A stretch of 64,000 nucleotides of DNA from Prevotella sp. Its GTDB lineage: Bacteria > Bacteroidota > Bacteroidia > Bacteroidales > Bacteroidaceae. Position 1 is the stretch's first letter. Each line of letters opens with the position of its first letter. The position numbers were made by a program, and so were the translations under genes. Of this stretch, positions 16,669-25,046 are shown in pieces. The stretch covers positions 1 to 64,000 of the forward strand of contig JAFPVC010000026.1 of NCBI GenBank assembly GCA_017413085.1, given 5' to 3'. The notes under the pieces were generated by a model, which was not told the DNA's origin, ran no database searches, and was given only the letters and a program-made list of their open reading frames with translations.

Positions 16669-17376
16669 ATGAACTGCAAAAGAACCATTGCGCTGTGGCT
16701 GCTGCTGATAATAGGAGCGGTCACAGCGTTTTCATACAATTACCACAAGGCGTTCGGCAATAACTGGAATCTTGCCGTAGAATGCGTCAATGCCAATCAC
16801 GCTGAATGGAGCAAGACACTGCGCGAGATGGGCATAACCGACGTAAGGCTTGCCGAGGCAATCGTCTTTCCAGAACTGATACGCTACAGCCGGTGGCGTA
16901 ACGAGATAGAGAAGACGGCAGTCACCGGACTGTATGTCACGGGTTGTAAGGAGAAAGGTAACTATTCCATAGGTCTCTTTCAAATGCGACCGTCGTTTGC
17001 CGAGGATGTGGAAAGGGAATGGAATACTTCGCCCCTGGCTCAGGAATATGGCTTTTCCTTTGACGTGAGCGACAATATATCGGCACGGCGCAGCCGCGTC
17101 ATGCGCCTGTCAACCAATGAAGGGCAGTGCCGATACCTCGCCATGTTCATTCGCCTGCAGCTGTTGCGCCATCCTCAGTTGCTGAAGATGAGCAGAAAGG
17201 AGCGCCTCTGCTATCTCGCAACGGCATACAACCGTTCACACACGGCGTCATGGAGCAGCATAGTGCGAATGCAGAAACAGCGCTCTTTCCATACCGATAT
17301 CATACGTACCAAGAGTACACAGATGTATCGATACTGCGAAATATCGGCGGAATTCCTGCGCCGATATTCCCAATAA
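16669..17376 (+). CDS. secreted lysozyme-like (transglycosylase-fold) protein
   Basis: The 235-residue protein has an N-terminal signal or anchor (about 5-23). The arrangement of FPELIRYS (a candidate catalytic Glu), then GNYSIGLFQMRPSF, then YLATAYNRS resembles the Glu, SxGLxQ and AYN motifs of SLT-type lytic transglycosylases and lysozymes. A role in cutting peptidoglycan is inferred and fits the OmpA gene in the same operon. Overall similarity to named families is not obvious to me. An alternative is an inactive lysozyme-fold structural protein. Confidence 0.5.
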   Translation: MNCKRTIALWLLLIIGAVTAFSYNYHKAFGNNWNLAVECVNANHAEWSKTLREMGITDVRLAEAIVFPELIRYSRWRNEIEKTAVTGLYVTGCKEKGNYSIGLFQMRPSFAEDVEREWNTSPLAQEYGFSFDVSDNISARRSRVMRLSTNEGQCRYLAMFIRLQLLRHPQLLKMSRKERLCYLATAYNRSHTASWSSIVRMQKQRSFHTDIIRTKSTQMYRYCEISAEFLRRYSQ

Positions 17377-17377
17377 G

Positions 17378-17495
17378 TGAATAGTGAATAGTGAAAAGTA
17401 AAAGGTGAAAGGTGAATAATACATCGATGACCCAGACTTGATGACAGTCTGAACGTTACCTGTATTATTCACTTTTCACCTTTCACTATTCACTT
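17378..17495. repeat. large imperfect palindrome of GTGAATAGTGAAAGG units
   Basis: The left arm (17378-17427: GTGAATAGTGAATAGTGAAAAG and so on, ending GAATAATAC) is matched by an inverted right arm (17462-17495: GTATTATTCACTTTTCACC and so on). The centre contains a perfect small hairpin, CAGACT-TGATGAC-AGTCTG. This could be a bidirectional terminator for the convergent genes at 16669 and 17578, or a mobile palindromic repeat. Confidence 0.7.
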
Positions 17496-17550
17496 CCCCT
17501 CCCCCCACGGGGGTTGCTCTCCCCCGCGAAACGGGGGAGCCAGGAGGGGG
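17496..17550. repeat. G+C-rich hairpin element
   Basis: CTCCCCCG at 17519-17526 pairs perfectly with CGGGGGAG at 17532-17539 around CGAAA. Outer C-rich (17497-17508) and G-rich (17543-17550) strands can extend the pairing. Its composition is unlike the surrounding sequence. It lies between convergent genes and probably acts as a terminator or is a dispersed intergenic repeat. Confidence 0.6.
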
Positions 17551-17577
17551 TGAAAAGACTATTGAACAGGTGGGGGC

Positions 17578-19218
17578 TTACTTTCCTGCATTCAGATACA
17601 TGTTCACTATCTGGTTGGCATCTGCCATGGTAATCTGACCGTCATCGTTCACGTCAGCTGCATCAAAATCGAAGCCCTCTGTTGGAACAAGATAGTAGTT
17701 GACCACTACGTTTGCATCCGCCATCGTTATAGAACCGTCATGGTTCACGTCGCCTGCTGTTGCATTCAAGTCACCCGTCTTGATATCTAAGCGCAGTTCA
17801 TAGTCGTCAGGATATCTCCATTCGCCTTTTACAAGAATACCAATATAGCAGTAGAAACGGTAGTTCTTGTTGCTTTGGATAGGATAACCCTCGCAACGGT
17901 CTTGCAGCAGGTCGATTTCACAGTTTTCTAACCACGTGCTGCCTTCGCGCCGTGTAGCATCAATTGTCTTGAACCACACATTGGGGTCAGTGTCGTATGC
18001 CGTAGGTCCTCCGTCGCTCCAGCCGTCTGGATACACCACGTAGAACAGTCTTACGCACTGCACTTCATTCGTAGTGGTCACCTTAAAATTATTGAGTTTA
18101 AGACTCTTGCATCCCTTCTCAGTCACAAGGCTGCCACCGCTTACATCATAGTCGGTAGTTTCCACGCCGTCTTCCGTCAGTGTCACTGTCATGGCTGACA
18201 CGGCATCATCCTGCTGCGACGAGCCACCACCCTCAACAGGTGTAAAGTGGAAGCTTGTGCCTTCTGCTTCCTTGCCAAACATGACATAGCCGCCGTCAGT
18301 CGTCTTGACCTGATACATGACATCAAGCACATAGTTCTTGCCCAGTATCAGTCCGTTCAGTACATTACGTGCTAAATTCTCGCCAATGTACGACCTCTTA
18401 TGGTCATAGCGGTTCTTGTCACTGTTCCACACATCTTTTGCTGTTTGCAGCGTGCCGGAGATTCCATTCCACTGGCTTGGGGTAGAACCCTCCTCGTACA
18501 CGCGGTACTGTATGCTCACTTCTTCGACATTCACATTGTCGTTGACTATGAAGGTCAAATAGAAGGCTTCAAGGATGAAAGAACTGACCTCACCCGGATT
18601 CCAGCCGTACCCTGTTTCCCGGATTACACTGCCGTTATACATGGTGCTCCACTGCTCACCGTTCACCAGCAAACCGAGACCTGCAGTCCCATCCTTGTAG
18701 AACTTCACCTTCCAATTCTCGTTTCCACCACCTTGGTACGTGAATTTCACCTTGTAAGTCTCTCCACCGTTGTTGTAGAAGATGTCACTGCCGGCTGAAT
18801 TCTTGGCTTGTACATAGAACTGGAAAATCCTTGGCTGGCTATCTTCTATTTCCTTTGTAAGTTCAATGCCGTCTCCAAAATCAAGCACCCAGCCTTCTCC
18901 GTCTTTGTTCCACTGCAACGGCATGTTTACCCAGTTATCACTATTCGGAGTTTCATCTGCAGGATTCATGGTTGCAACGAAAACCACATCGCTCACCGTT
19001 CCCTGTGTCTGCACCTCCACTTTCTTGATGATCATGGAATTAGTGAATTCAGCGGTAAGGTCTAACATCTGAAAACCCGAAGCATCAAATGACTGTGTGA
19101 ATTGCTCACCATTATATGATATGGTGAGTTTCAAGCTCTTTATCTTGTCTTCGGAAAAAGCCGAAAGGGCAGTTGCGAAGAGAGCAACGAAAAGAATTAA
19201 GATAGTTTTTGTTTTCAT
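17578..19218 (-). CDS. secreted protein with C-terminal dockerin-type repeats
   Basis: The 546-residue protein has a signal peptide (to ALSAFS, about 21), a long beta-rich part with no motif I recognise, and two C-terminal calcium-loop repeats (about 487-546). The repeats are GDVNHDGSITMADANVVV and ADVNDDGQITMADANQIV. Paired loops of this form are type-I dockerin-like and in other bacteria dock to cohesins on a surface scaffold. In Prevotella-like genomes such tails are common on exported proteins, but partners are often unknown. The start is MKTKTIL at 19218; longer starts precede the promoter. No glycosidase motif is visible. Confidence 0.75.
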   Translation of the reverse strand: MKTKTILILFVALFATALSAFSEDKIKSLKLTISYNGEQFTQSFDASGFQMLDLTAEFTNSMIIKKVEVQTQGTVSDVVFVATMNPADETPNSDNWVNMPLQWNKDGEGWVLDFGDGIELTKEIEDSQPRIFQFYVQAKNSAGSDIFYNNGGETYKVKFTYQGGGNENWKVKFYKDGTAGLGLLVNGEQWSTMYNGSVIRETGYGWNPGEVSSFILEAFYLTFIVNDNVNVEEVSIQYRVYEEGSTPSQWNGISGTLQTAKDVWNSDKNRYDHKRSYIGENLARNVLNGLILGKNYVLDVMYQVKTTDGGYVMFGKEAEGTSFHFTPVEGGGSSQQDDAVSAMTVTLTEDGVETTDYDVSGGSLVTEKGCKSLKLNNFKVTTTNEVQCVRLFYVVYPDGWSDGGPTAYDTDPNVWFKTIDATRREGSTWLENCEIDLLQDRCEGYPIQSNKNYRFYCYIGILVKGEWRYPDDYELRLDIKTGDLNATAGDVNHDGSITMADANVVVNYYLVPTEGFDFDAADVNDDGQITMADANQIVNMYLNAGK

Positions 19219-19254
19219 AGGCTTCTTAAATTTAGGTATTAATGTATCACGTTG

Positions 19255-19262
19255 CAAATGTA
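19255..19262 (-). promoter_or_regulatory. -7 box for the dockerin-protein gene
   Basis: The minus strand reads TACATTTG (TAnnTTTG), 36 nt before the chosen ATG at 19218. This supports rejecting the longer start at 19257. Confidence 0.6.
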
Positions 19263-19453
19263 ATCATTATTGTTCTATTATGCAAACATTTCTATCCAAA
19301 AATGAAAAAAAGTTTACAAACAAGCCACATTGTCGCACAAACGTGACAGAGTGACACCCACAAGGCGTTGGAATACGATTTGAGATTATGATAAACAGCG
19401 AAATAACGAAAAAAAAAAATCATTTAATAAATAATATAGAAAGGAGTTAGATT

Positions 19454-21562
19454 ATGATGATGAATCAAGAACAAGCAATGGGCGGCAAGGAAGCACTGAG
19501 CCGCTTCTGCAAAAATCTCGTGGCCGACGCCAAGTCGGGCAAGCTCGACCCGGTGATAGGCCGTGACGACGAAATCAGACGCGTGCTGCAGATTCTGTCG
19601 CGAAGAACGAAGAACAACCCCATATTAATAGGCGAACCAGGTACGGGCAAGACAGCCATAGCCGAAGGACTGGCGCAGCGCATCGTCAGGGGCGACGTGC
19701 CGGAGAACCTGAAGGACAAGGAGATATTCACCCTTGACATGGGAGCGCTGGTGGCTGGTGCGAAATACAAAGGTGAATTTGAGGAACGCCTGAAGGGTGT
19801 CATCAACGGCATCATAGAATCGCAGGGCAAGTACATCCTCTTCATCGACGAGATACACACTCTCGTTGGTGCCGGAGGCGGCGAGGGCGCCATGGATGCA
19901 GCCAACATACTGAAACCTGCACTGGCACGTGGCGAACTGCGTGCCGTGGGTGCTACGACACTTAACGAATACCAGAAGTATTTTGAGAAGGACAAGGCAC
20001 TGGAGCGTCGTTTCCAGATAGTGATGGTTGACGAGCCGGACGAGATGAGTGCCATCTCCATACTGCGTGGACTGAAGGAGCGTTATGAGAACCATCACCG
20101 CGTGCGTATCCAGGATGATGCATGTATTGCCGCCGTCACTTTGTCTGAGCGTTATATCTCAGACCGTTTCCTGCCTGACAAGGCCATAGACCTTATGGAT
20201 GAGGCTGCTGCCAAACTGCGTATGGAGCGCGACTCCGTGCCGGAGGAACTTGACGAACTGGAGCGCCGGCTGAAACAGCTTGAGATAGAGCGTGAGGCCA
20301 TAAAGCGTGAGGACGACAAGGAGAAGCTGGCTGAACTCAACAAGACCATCTCTGCACTGCAGGACGAGCAGATGCGCATGCGCTCGGAGTGGGTGAAGGA
20401 GAAGAACCTCGTTGACAAGATACAGCAGAACAAGCAAGAGATAGAGCGTCTGCGCTTCGAGGCCGACAAGGCTGAGCGCGAGGGCAACTACGGCAAGGTG
20501 GCAGAGATACGCTACGGCAAGCTGAAGGAACTGGAGGAGGACATCAAGAAGGTGCAGGCGGAAATTTCCTCTGGTGCGGCCAAGATGGTGCGCGAGGAGG
20601 TTACAGCCGATGACATTGCCGAGGTGGTAAGCCGCTGGACGGGCATACCCGTTACACGTATGATGCAGAGCGAGCGCGACAAGTTGCTGCACCTTGAGGC
20701 AGAACTGCACAAGCGCGTGATAGGTCAGGACGAGGCCATTCAGGCAGTGAGCGATGCCGTGCGCCGCAGCCGTGCCGGACTGCAAGACCCGAAGCGTCCG
20801 ATAGCAAGCTATATCTTCCTCGGAACAACCGGTGTGGGTAAGACGGAACTGGCAAAGGCTCTGGCAGACTATCTCTTCAACGACGAGCAGATGATTACGC
20901 GTATCGACATGAGCGAGTATCAGGAGAAGTTCAGCGTGACACGCCTTATCGGTGCGCCTCCGGGATATGTAGGCTATGACGAGGGCGGCCAGCTCACTGA
21001 GGCCGTGCGCCGTAAGCCATACAGCGTAGTGCTGTTCGATGAGATAGAGAAGGCGCACCCGGATGTGTTCAACACTCTGTTGCAGGTATTGGATGACGGT
21101 CGTCTGACGGACTCAAAGGGTCGCGTGGTGAACTTCAAGAACACCATAATAATAATGACCAGCAACCTCACGATGGATCAGCTCTACGGCCGCGCTCCGA
21201 TACTCGACGGCAACGGCATGGTGAAACCGCCAATACGTCCGGAGTTCCTCAACCGTATCGACGAGATAATCAACTTCAGTCAACTGTCGAAGGATCAGAT
21301 AAGCGAGATTGTTCGCCTGCAGATGAACCGCGTGGCAAAGATGCTGGCATCGCAGGGCTTCACGCTCAAAGTGACCGATGCAGCAGTGGCCACACTGGCA
21401 GAAGCCGGCTTCGACCCGGACTTCGGCGCACGTCCAGTGAAACGTGCCATACAGCGCGATGTGCTCAACGCACTTAGTAAGCAGTTGCTCGCCGGAACGG
21501 TCACGAAAGACAAGCCGATTGTGGTAGACAGCAAGGGTGGCGAAATCACTTTTTGCAACTAA
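19454..21562 (+). CDS. clpB: ClpB-type disaggregase lacking the N-terminal domain
   Basis: The AAA+ disaggregase works with DnaK to resolve protein aggregates. The first ATPase domain shows GEPGTGKT (about 60) and ILFIDEIH. A full coiled-coil middle domain follows (about 265-385, [10 protein letters not shown] through [13 protein letters not shown]). The second ATPase domain shows GTTGVGKT and VVLFDEIE. The protein has 702 residues against about 860 in typical ClpB. It begins where the short internal-start E. coli form begins, so the Clp_N substrate domain is absent. An in-frame TAG lies two codons upstream of the ATG, so this is not a missed start. AAGGAG lies 10 nt upstream. Confidence 0.9.
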   Translation: MMMNQEQAMGGKEALSRFCKNLVADAKSGKLDPVIGRDDEIRRVLQILSRRTKNNPILIGEPGTGKTAIAEGLAQRIVRGDVPENLKDKEIFTLDMGALVAGAKYKGEFEERLKGVINGIIESQGKYILFIDEIHTLVGAGGGEGAMDAANILKPALARGELRAVGATTLNEYQKYFEKDKALERRFQIVMVDEPDEMSAISILRGLKERYENHHRVRIQDDACIAAVTLSERYISDRFLPDKAIDLMDEAAAKLRMERDSVPEELDELERRLKQLEIEREAIKREDDKEKLAELNKTISALQDEQMRMRSEWVKEKNLVDKIQQNKQEIERLRFEADKAEREGNYGKVAEIRYGKLKELEEDIKKVQAEISSGAAKMVREEVTADDIAEVVSRWTGIPVTRMMQSERDKLLHLEAELHKRVIGQDEAIQAVSDAVRRSRAGLQDPKRPIASYIFLGTTGVGKTELAKALADYLFNDEQMITRIDMSEYQEKFSVTRLIGAPPGYVGYDEGGQLTEAVRRKPYSVVLFDEIEKAHPDVFNTLLQVLDDGRLTDSKGRVVNFKNTIIIMTSNLTMDQLYGRAPILDGNGMVKPPIRPEFLNRIDEIINFSQLSKDQISEIVRLQMNRVAKMLASQGFTLKVTDAAVATLAEAGFDPDFGARPVKRAIQRDVLNALSKQLLAGTVTKDKPIVVDSKGGEITFCN

Positions 21563-21591
21563 TTGTATACCAACCCCTTGCGATAGCGTTC

Positions 21592-21679
21592 TAATTAGGG
21601 CCTAATTACACTGTAATCAGGCCCTGATTACACTCTAATCAGGTGCTAATTACACCCTAATTAGGGCCTGATTACAACA
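21592..21679. repeat. 88-bp array of four 22-bp near-palindromes (copy A)
   Basis: Four consecutive units begin at 21592, 21614, 21636 and 21658, each 22 bp. The unit is TAAT[C/T]AG-NNN-CT[A/G]ATTA followed by ACA plus 2 nt, so each contains a 7+3+7 inverted repeat. Unit 1 has both arms changed together (TAATTAG / CTAATTA). The array lies between clpB and the guanine deaminase gene. Equivalent arrays are at 40331-40418 and 53180-53267. Confidence 0.95.
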
Positions 21680-21735
21680 CTACCAATATACTACTGTTTT
21701 TCAAGCAGTTACAAAATAACAAAAAAAGCATCAAA

Positions 21736-22200
21736 ATGAACAAAGAATTTATGCAGCGAGCCATCGACCTTAGCATAAGGAACGTGGCGGATGGAGGCGG
21801 GCCTTTTGGCGCAGTGATAGTGAAAGACGGCGAGGTGGTGGCCGAGGGTGTGAACCGCGTGACGGCATCATGCGACCCCACGGCCCACGCCGAGGTGTCG
21901 GCCATACGCGAGGCATGTCGCCGACAGGGCACATTCAAGCTTGACGGGTGCGAGATATACACCTCGTGCGAGCCGTGTCCCATGTGTCTAAGTGCCATAT
22001 ACTGGGCAGGCATAAGCCACATCTACTATGCCAACACCAAGCACGATGCCGACAAGATAGGCTTCGGCGACAATTTTATCTACGACGAGATAGCACGTCC
22101 CAACAACGAGCGTGCCATACCCACCAGCCAGATGATGCGCGAGGAGGCACAGGAGGCCTTCCGTGCATGGGAAGAAAAAGAAGACAAGGTGGAATATTAA
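21736..22200 (+). CDS. guaD: guanine deaminase-like nucleobase deaminase
   Basis: The 154-residue cytoplasmic zinc enzyme is of the cytidine-deaminase fold. It has the HAE motif (about 54, with the catalytic Glu) and PCPMC (about 82) supplying zinc cysteines. The C-terminal segment ADKIGFGDNFIYDEI and the ending VEY resemble Bacillus subtilis GuaD, which converts guanine to xanthine, more than the tRNA-adenosine deaminase TadA. TadA remains the alternative. It is a single gene with a repeat array in its upstream region; no -7 box is obvious. Confidence 0.75.
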   Translation: MNKEFMQRAIDLSIRNVADGGGPFGAVIVKDGEVVAEGVNRVTASCDPTAHAEVSAIREACRRQGTFKLDGCEIYTSCEPCPMCLSAIYWAGISHIYYANTKHDADKIGFGDNFIYDEIARPNNERAIPTSQMMREEAQEAFRAWEEKEDKVEY

Positions 22201-22231
22201 GCGTCCCACATTCAGAAAAGCACAAATAAAT

Positions 22232-22262
22232 TTGGCTTTTCACTCGTTTTTTCGTAACTTTG
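22232..22262 (+). promoter_or_regulatory. promoter of the topoisomerase IV A gene
   Basis: The -33 TTGG at 22232 and -7 TAACTTTG at 22255-22262 are spaced by 20 nt, with a leader of 23 nt. The block TTTGGCTTTTC is also present in the thyA promoter (11462-11493). Confidence 0.75.
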
Positions 22263-22285
22263 CATTTGGAATTAAACAATGACAG

Positions 22286-25039
22286 ATGGACGACGAGATA
22301 ATCATCAACAACGAAAGCGAAGACGAAAACGTAAACGTAAACGAAAACGAAAACGAAGACGTAAACGAAGACGTAAACGAAAACGAAGACGTAAACGAAT
22401 ACGAAAACGAGAAGACCGGCTACCACCCCGTGAACCGTTTCGATGCTTCGGTGGTGCATCACCTCAGCGGCATGTATCAGAACTGGTTTCTGGATTACGC
22501 ATCTTACGTAATCCTAGAACGTGCCGTGCCCCACATTGAGGACGGCCTGAAGCCAGTGCAGCGACGCATACTGCACTCTATGAAGCGCATGGACGACGGA
22601 CGCTACAACAAGGTAGCGAACATCGTCGGTCACACTATGCAGTTCCACCCGCACGGCGATGCGTCGATAGGCGATGCACTGGTGCAGATGGGTCAGAAGA
22701 ACCTGCTCATCGACACACAGGGCAACTGGGGCAACATACTAACAGGCTCGTCGGCGGCCGCACCGCGATACATTGAGGCAAGACTGAGCAAGTTTGCGCT
22801 GGAAACGGTGTTCAACCCCAAGACCACGGAGTGGCAGATGTCGTATGACGGACGCAACAAGGAACCGATAACGCTGCCGGTGAAGTATCCACTGCTGCTG
22901 GCTCAGGGCGTGGAAGGCATTGCCGTGGGACTGAACTCGAAAATCATGCCCCACAACTTCTGCGAAATTTGCGATGCCGCCGTCAGTTACCTGCGCGGCG
23001 AGGAGTTTCATCTGTATCCCGACTTCCCCACGGGCGGCAGCATCGACGTGTCGCGATACAACGACGGCCAGCGCGGCGGCAGCATCAAGGTGCGCGCAAA
23101 GATAGAGAAACTTGACCAGAAGACGCTCGTAATACGCGACATACCGTTTTCAAAGACATCGGAGACGCTCATCGACTCCATAACCAAGGCTGTGGAGCGC
23201 GGAAAGATAAAGGTGCGCAAGGTGGAAGACCTGACCGCCGCCAATGTGGAGATTCTCGTGCATCTCACCCCCGGTGTGAGCAGCGACAAGACACTCGACG
23301 CCCTGTATGCCTTCACCGACTGCGAGGTGAGCATATCACCAAACTGCTGCGTCATCAAGGACAAAAAACCACAGTTCCTGACCGTGAGCGACGTGCTGCG
23401 CGCAAGTGCGGAACAAACCAAGGACCTGCTGCGACAGGAGTTGGAGATAAGGCGAGGCGAACTGCTCGAGCAGTTGTTCTTCTGCTCGCTGGAGAAGATT
23501 TTCATCGAGGAGCGCATTTACAAAGACAAGAAATACGAAAATGCCGACTCAATCGATGCAGCCTGCGAGCACATAGACGACAGGCTGACACCATATTACC
23601 CGCAGTTGGTGCGCGAGGTTACGAAGGACGACATACTGCGCCTCATGGAGATTAAGATGAAGCGCATACTGAAATTCTCGAAAGACCAGGCCGACGAACT
23701 CATAGCAAAGATACAGGCTGAGATTGACGAGATAGAGCGAGACCTCGGACGCATGGTGGAAATCACTTGCGAGTGGTTTGAGCACCTGAAGCAGAAATAC
23801 GGTGCGGAGCATCCACGACTGACGGAGATACGCAACTTCGACACCATCGAGGCGACAAAAGTGGTGGAGGCAAACCAGAAACTCTACATAGACCGCCAAG
23901 AGGGATTCATCGGCACGGGACTGAAGAAGGCAGAATACGTGTGCAACTGCTCTGACATCGACGACATCATCATCTTCTACCGCGACGGTAAGTTCAAGGT
24001 CATCAAGGTGGCCGACAAGATTGACGTGGGCAAGAACGTAATGCACCTCGGAATCTGGAAGAAGGGCGACAAGCGCACCATATACAACTGCGTATACCGC
24101 GACGGCAAGCTGGGACGCTACTTCGTAAAGCGTTTCTGCGTGGATGCCATAACACGCGACCGCGAGTATGACGTGACACAGGGCACACAGGGCAGCCGCG
24201 TGATATACTTCACCGCCAACCCCAACGGCGAGGCCGAGGTGATAAAGGTGACGCATGAGCCTGGACCGAGAATCAAGAAGATATTCTTCGACTACGACTT
24301 CTCAACGCTCGACGTGAAGGGACGCGGCACGAAGGGCAACACGCTGACCAAATTCCCCGTTCACAAAATCAGCCTGAAGAGTCACGGTCACTCTACGCTG
24401 GGCGGACGCGAGGTATGGTGGGACGCCGACGTAAACCGTCTGAACTATGACGCCCACGGCACGTCGCTCGGAAAATTCCTTGACGGCGACAGCATTCTCG
24501 TGGTGCTGAGCAACGGCGACTTCTACATAACCACACCCGACCCCAACAACCACTTTGAACAAAACATACTGCGCATAGAGAAATGGGACGAGCACAAGCC
24601 ATGGACAGCCGTAGTGCTCGACGACGACAACAACGGCTTCGGCTATCTGAAACGCTTTGAGATGGAGGCCACCAAGAGTCACCGCTCATTCCTGGGCGAC
24701 AATCCTAAGAACCGCCTCATGCTGATTACCGACACGGCTTTCCCGCGCATCAGGGTGTCGTGGGGCGGCAACGACAGTTTCCGCGAACCCGTGGAGATAG
24801 ACTGCGAGGAGTTTATTGCCGTGAAAGGATACAAGGCCAAGGGCAAGCGCATCAGCACCTTCGCCATCGACAAGGTAGAAGAACTGGAGCCACTGCGCTT
24901 CCCCGAACCTCCGGCTGACAACGACGGCGGCGACGATGGGGAAGAACAGGAAGAAAACCTTGACCCCGATGCCGGCAAGAGCCAGCAGCAGGTGAAAGAC
25001 GAAATGACCGGGCAACTGAATTTCTTTAACATAACCTAA
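22286..25039 (+). CDS. parC: DNA topoisomerase IV subunit A (ParC/GyrA family)
   Basis: The 917-residue type IIA topoisomerase subunit cuts and rejoins DNA. The catalytic Tyr lies in AAAPRYIEARLS (about 160). The quinolone-region pattern FHPHGDASIGDALV and the tower and coiled-coil parts follow, then a C-terminal beta-propeller-like region with an acidic tail. Residues about 9-41 are a simple Asn/Glu/Asp/Val repeat (ENVNVNENENEDVNED) encoded by the hexanucleotide tract at 22315-22412. This is atypical, as most homologues start near the later YQNWFLDYASYVILERA. I call it topoisomerase IV rather than gyrase from overall resemblance; the partner subunit is not in the window. Confidence 0.88.
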   Translation: MDDEIIINNESEDENVNVNENENEDVNEDVNENEDVNEYENEKTGYHPVNRFDASVVHHLSGMYQNWFLDYASYVILERAVPHIEDGLKPVQRRILHSMKRMDDGRYNKVANIVGHTMQFHPHGDASIGDALVQMGQKNLLIDTQGNWGNILTGSSAAAPRYIEARLSKFALETVFNPKTTEWQMSYDGRNKEPITLPVKYPLLLAQGVEGIAVGLNSKIMPHNFCEICDAAVSYLRGEEFHLYPDFPTGGSIDVSRYNDGQRGGSIKVRAKIEKLDQKTLVIRDIPFSKTSETLIDSITKAVERGKIKVRKVEDLTAANVEILVHLTPGVSSDKTLDALYAFTDCEVSISPNCCVIKDKKPQFLTVSDVLRASAEQTKDLLRQELEIRRGELLEQLFFCSLEKIFIEERIYKDKKYENADSIDAACEHIDDRLTPYYPQLVREVTKDDILRLMEIKMKRILKFSKDQADELIAKIQAEIDEIERDLGRMVEITCEWFEHLKQKYGAEHPRLTEIRNFDTIEATKVVEANQKLYIDRQEGFIGTGLKKAEYVCNCSDIDDIIIFYRDGKFKVIKVADKIDVGKNVMHLGIWKKGDKRTIYNCVYRDGKLGRYFVKRFCVDAITRDREYDVTQGTQGSRVIYFTANPNGEAEVIKVTHEPGPRIKKIFFDYDFSTLDVKGRGTKGNTLTKFPVHKISLKSHGHSTLGGREVWWDADVNRLNYDAHGTSLGKFLDGDSILVVLSNGDFYITTPDPNNHFEQNILRIEKWDEHKPWTAVVLDDDNNGFGYLKRFEMEATKSHRSFLGDNPKNRLMLITDTAFPRIRVSWGGNDSFREPVEIDCEEFIAVKGYKAKGKRISTFAIDKVEELEPLRFPEPPADNDGGDDGEEQEENLDPDAGKSQQQVKDEMTGQLNFFNIT
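22315..22412 (+). repeat. hexanucleotide tract (GAAAACG-like) inside the topoisomerase gene
   Basis: Units such as GAAAACGTAAAC, GAAAACGAAGAC and GTAAACGAAGAC follow one another for about 95 bp. Because the period is 6, the reading frame is kept whatever the copy number. The same kind of unit occurs at 45351-45393, 52986-53032, 53108-53134, 59692-59732 and 62382-62416. Confidence 0.85.
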
Positions 25040-25046
25040 GTTGCCT

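Noticed and set aside
19257..19453. Hidden ClpB N-terminal domain upstream of clpB
   Set aside because: An in-frame TAG lies two codons upstream of the ATG, and the 200-bp gap does not encode Clp_N-like sequence in any frame I could read.
21592..21679. CRISPR array
   Set aside because: The units are contiguous with no spacers of independent sequence, the unit is palindromic and only 22 bp long, and no cas genes are nearby.
22076..22462. Val/Phe-rich minus-strand open frame over the topoisomerase start
   Set aside because: It is produced by the hexanucleotide tract read on the other strand. The plus-strand topoisomerase is certain.
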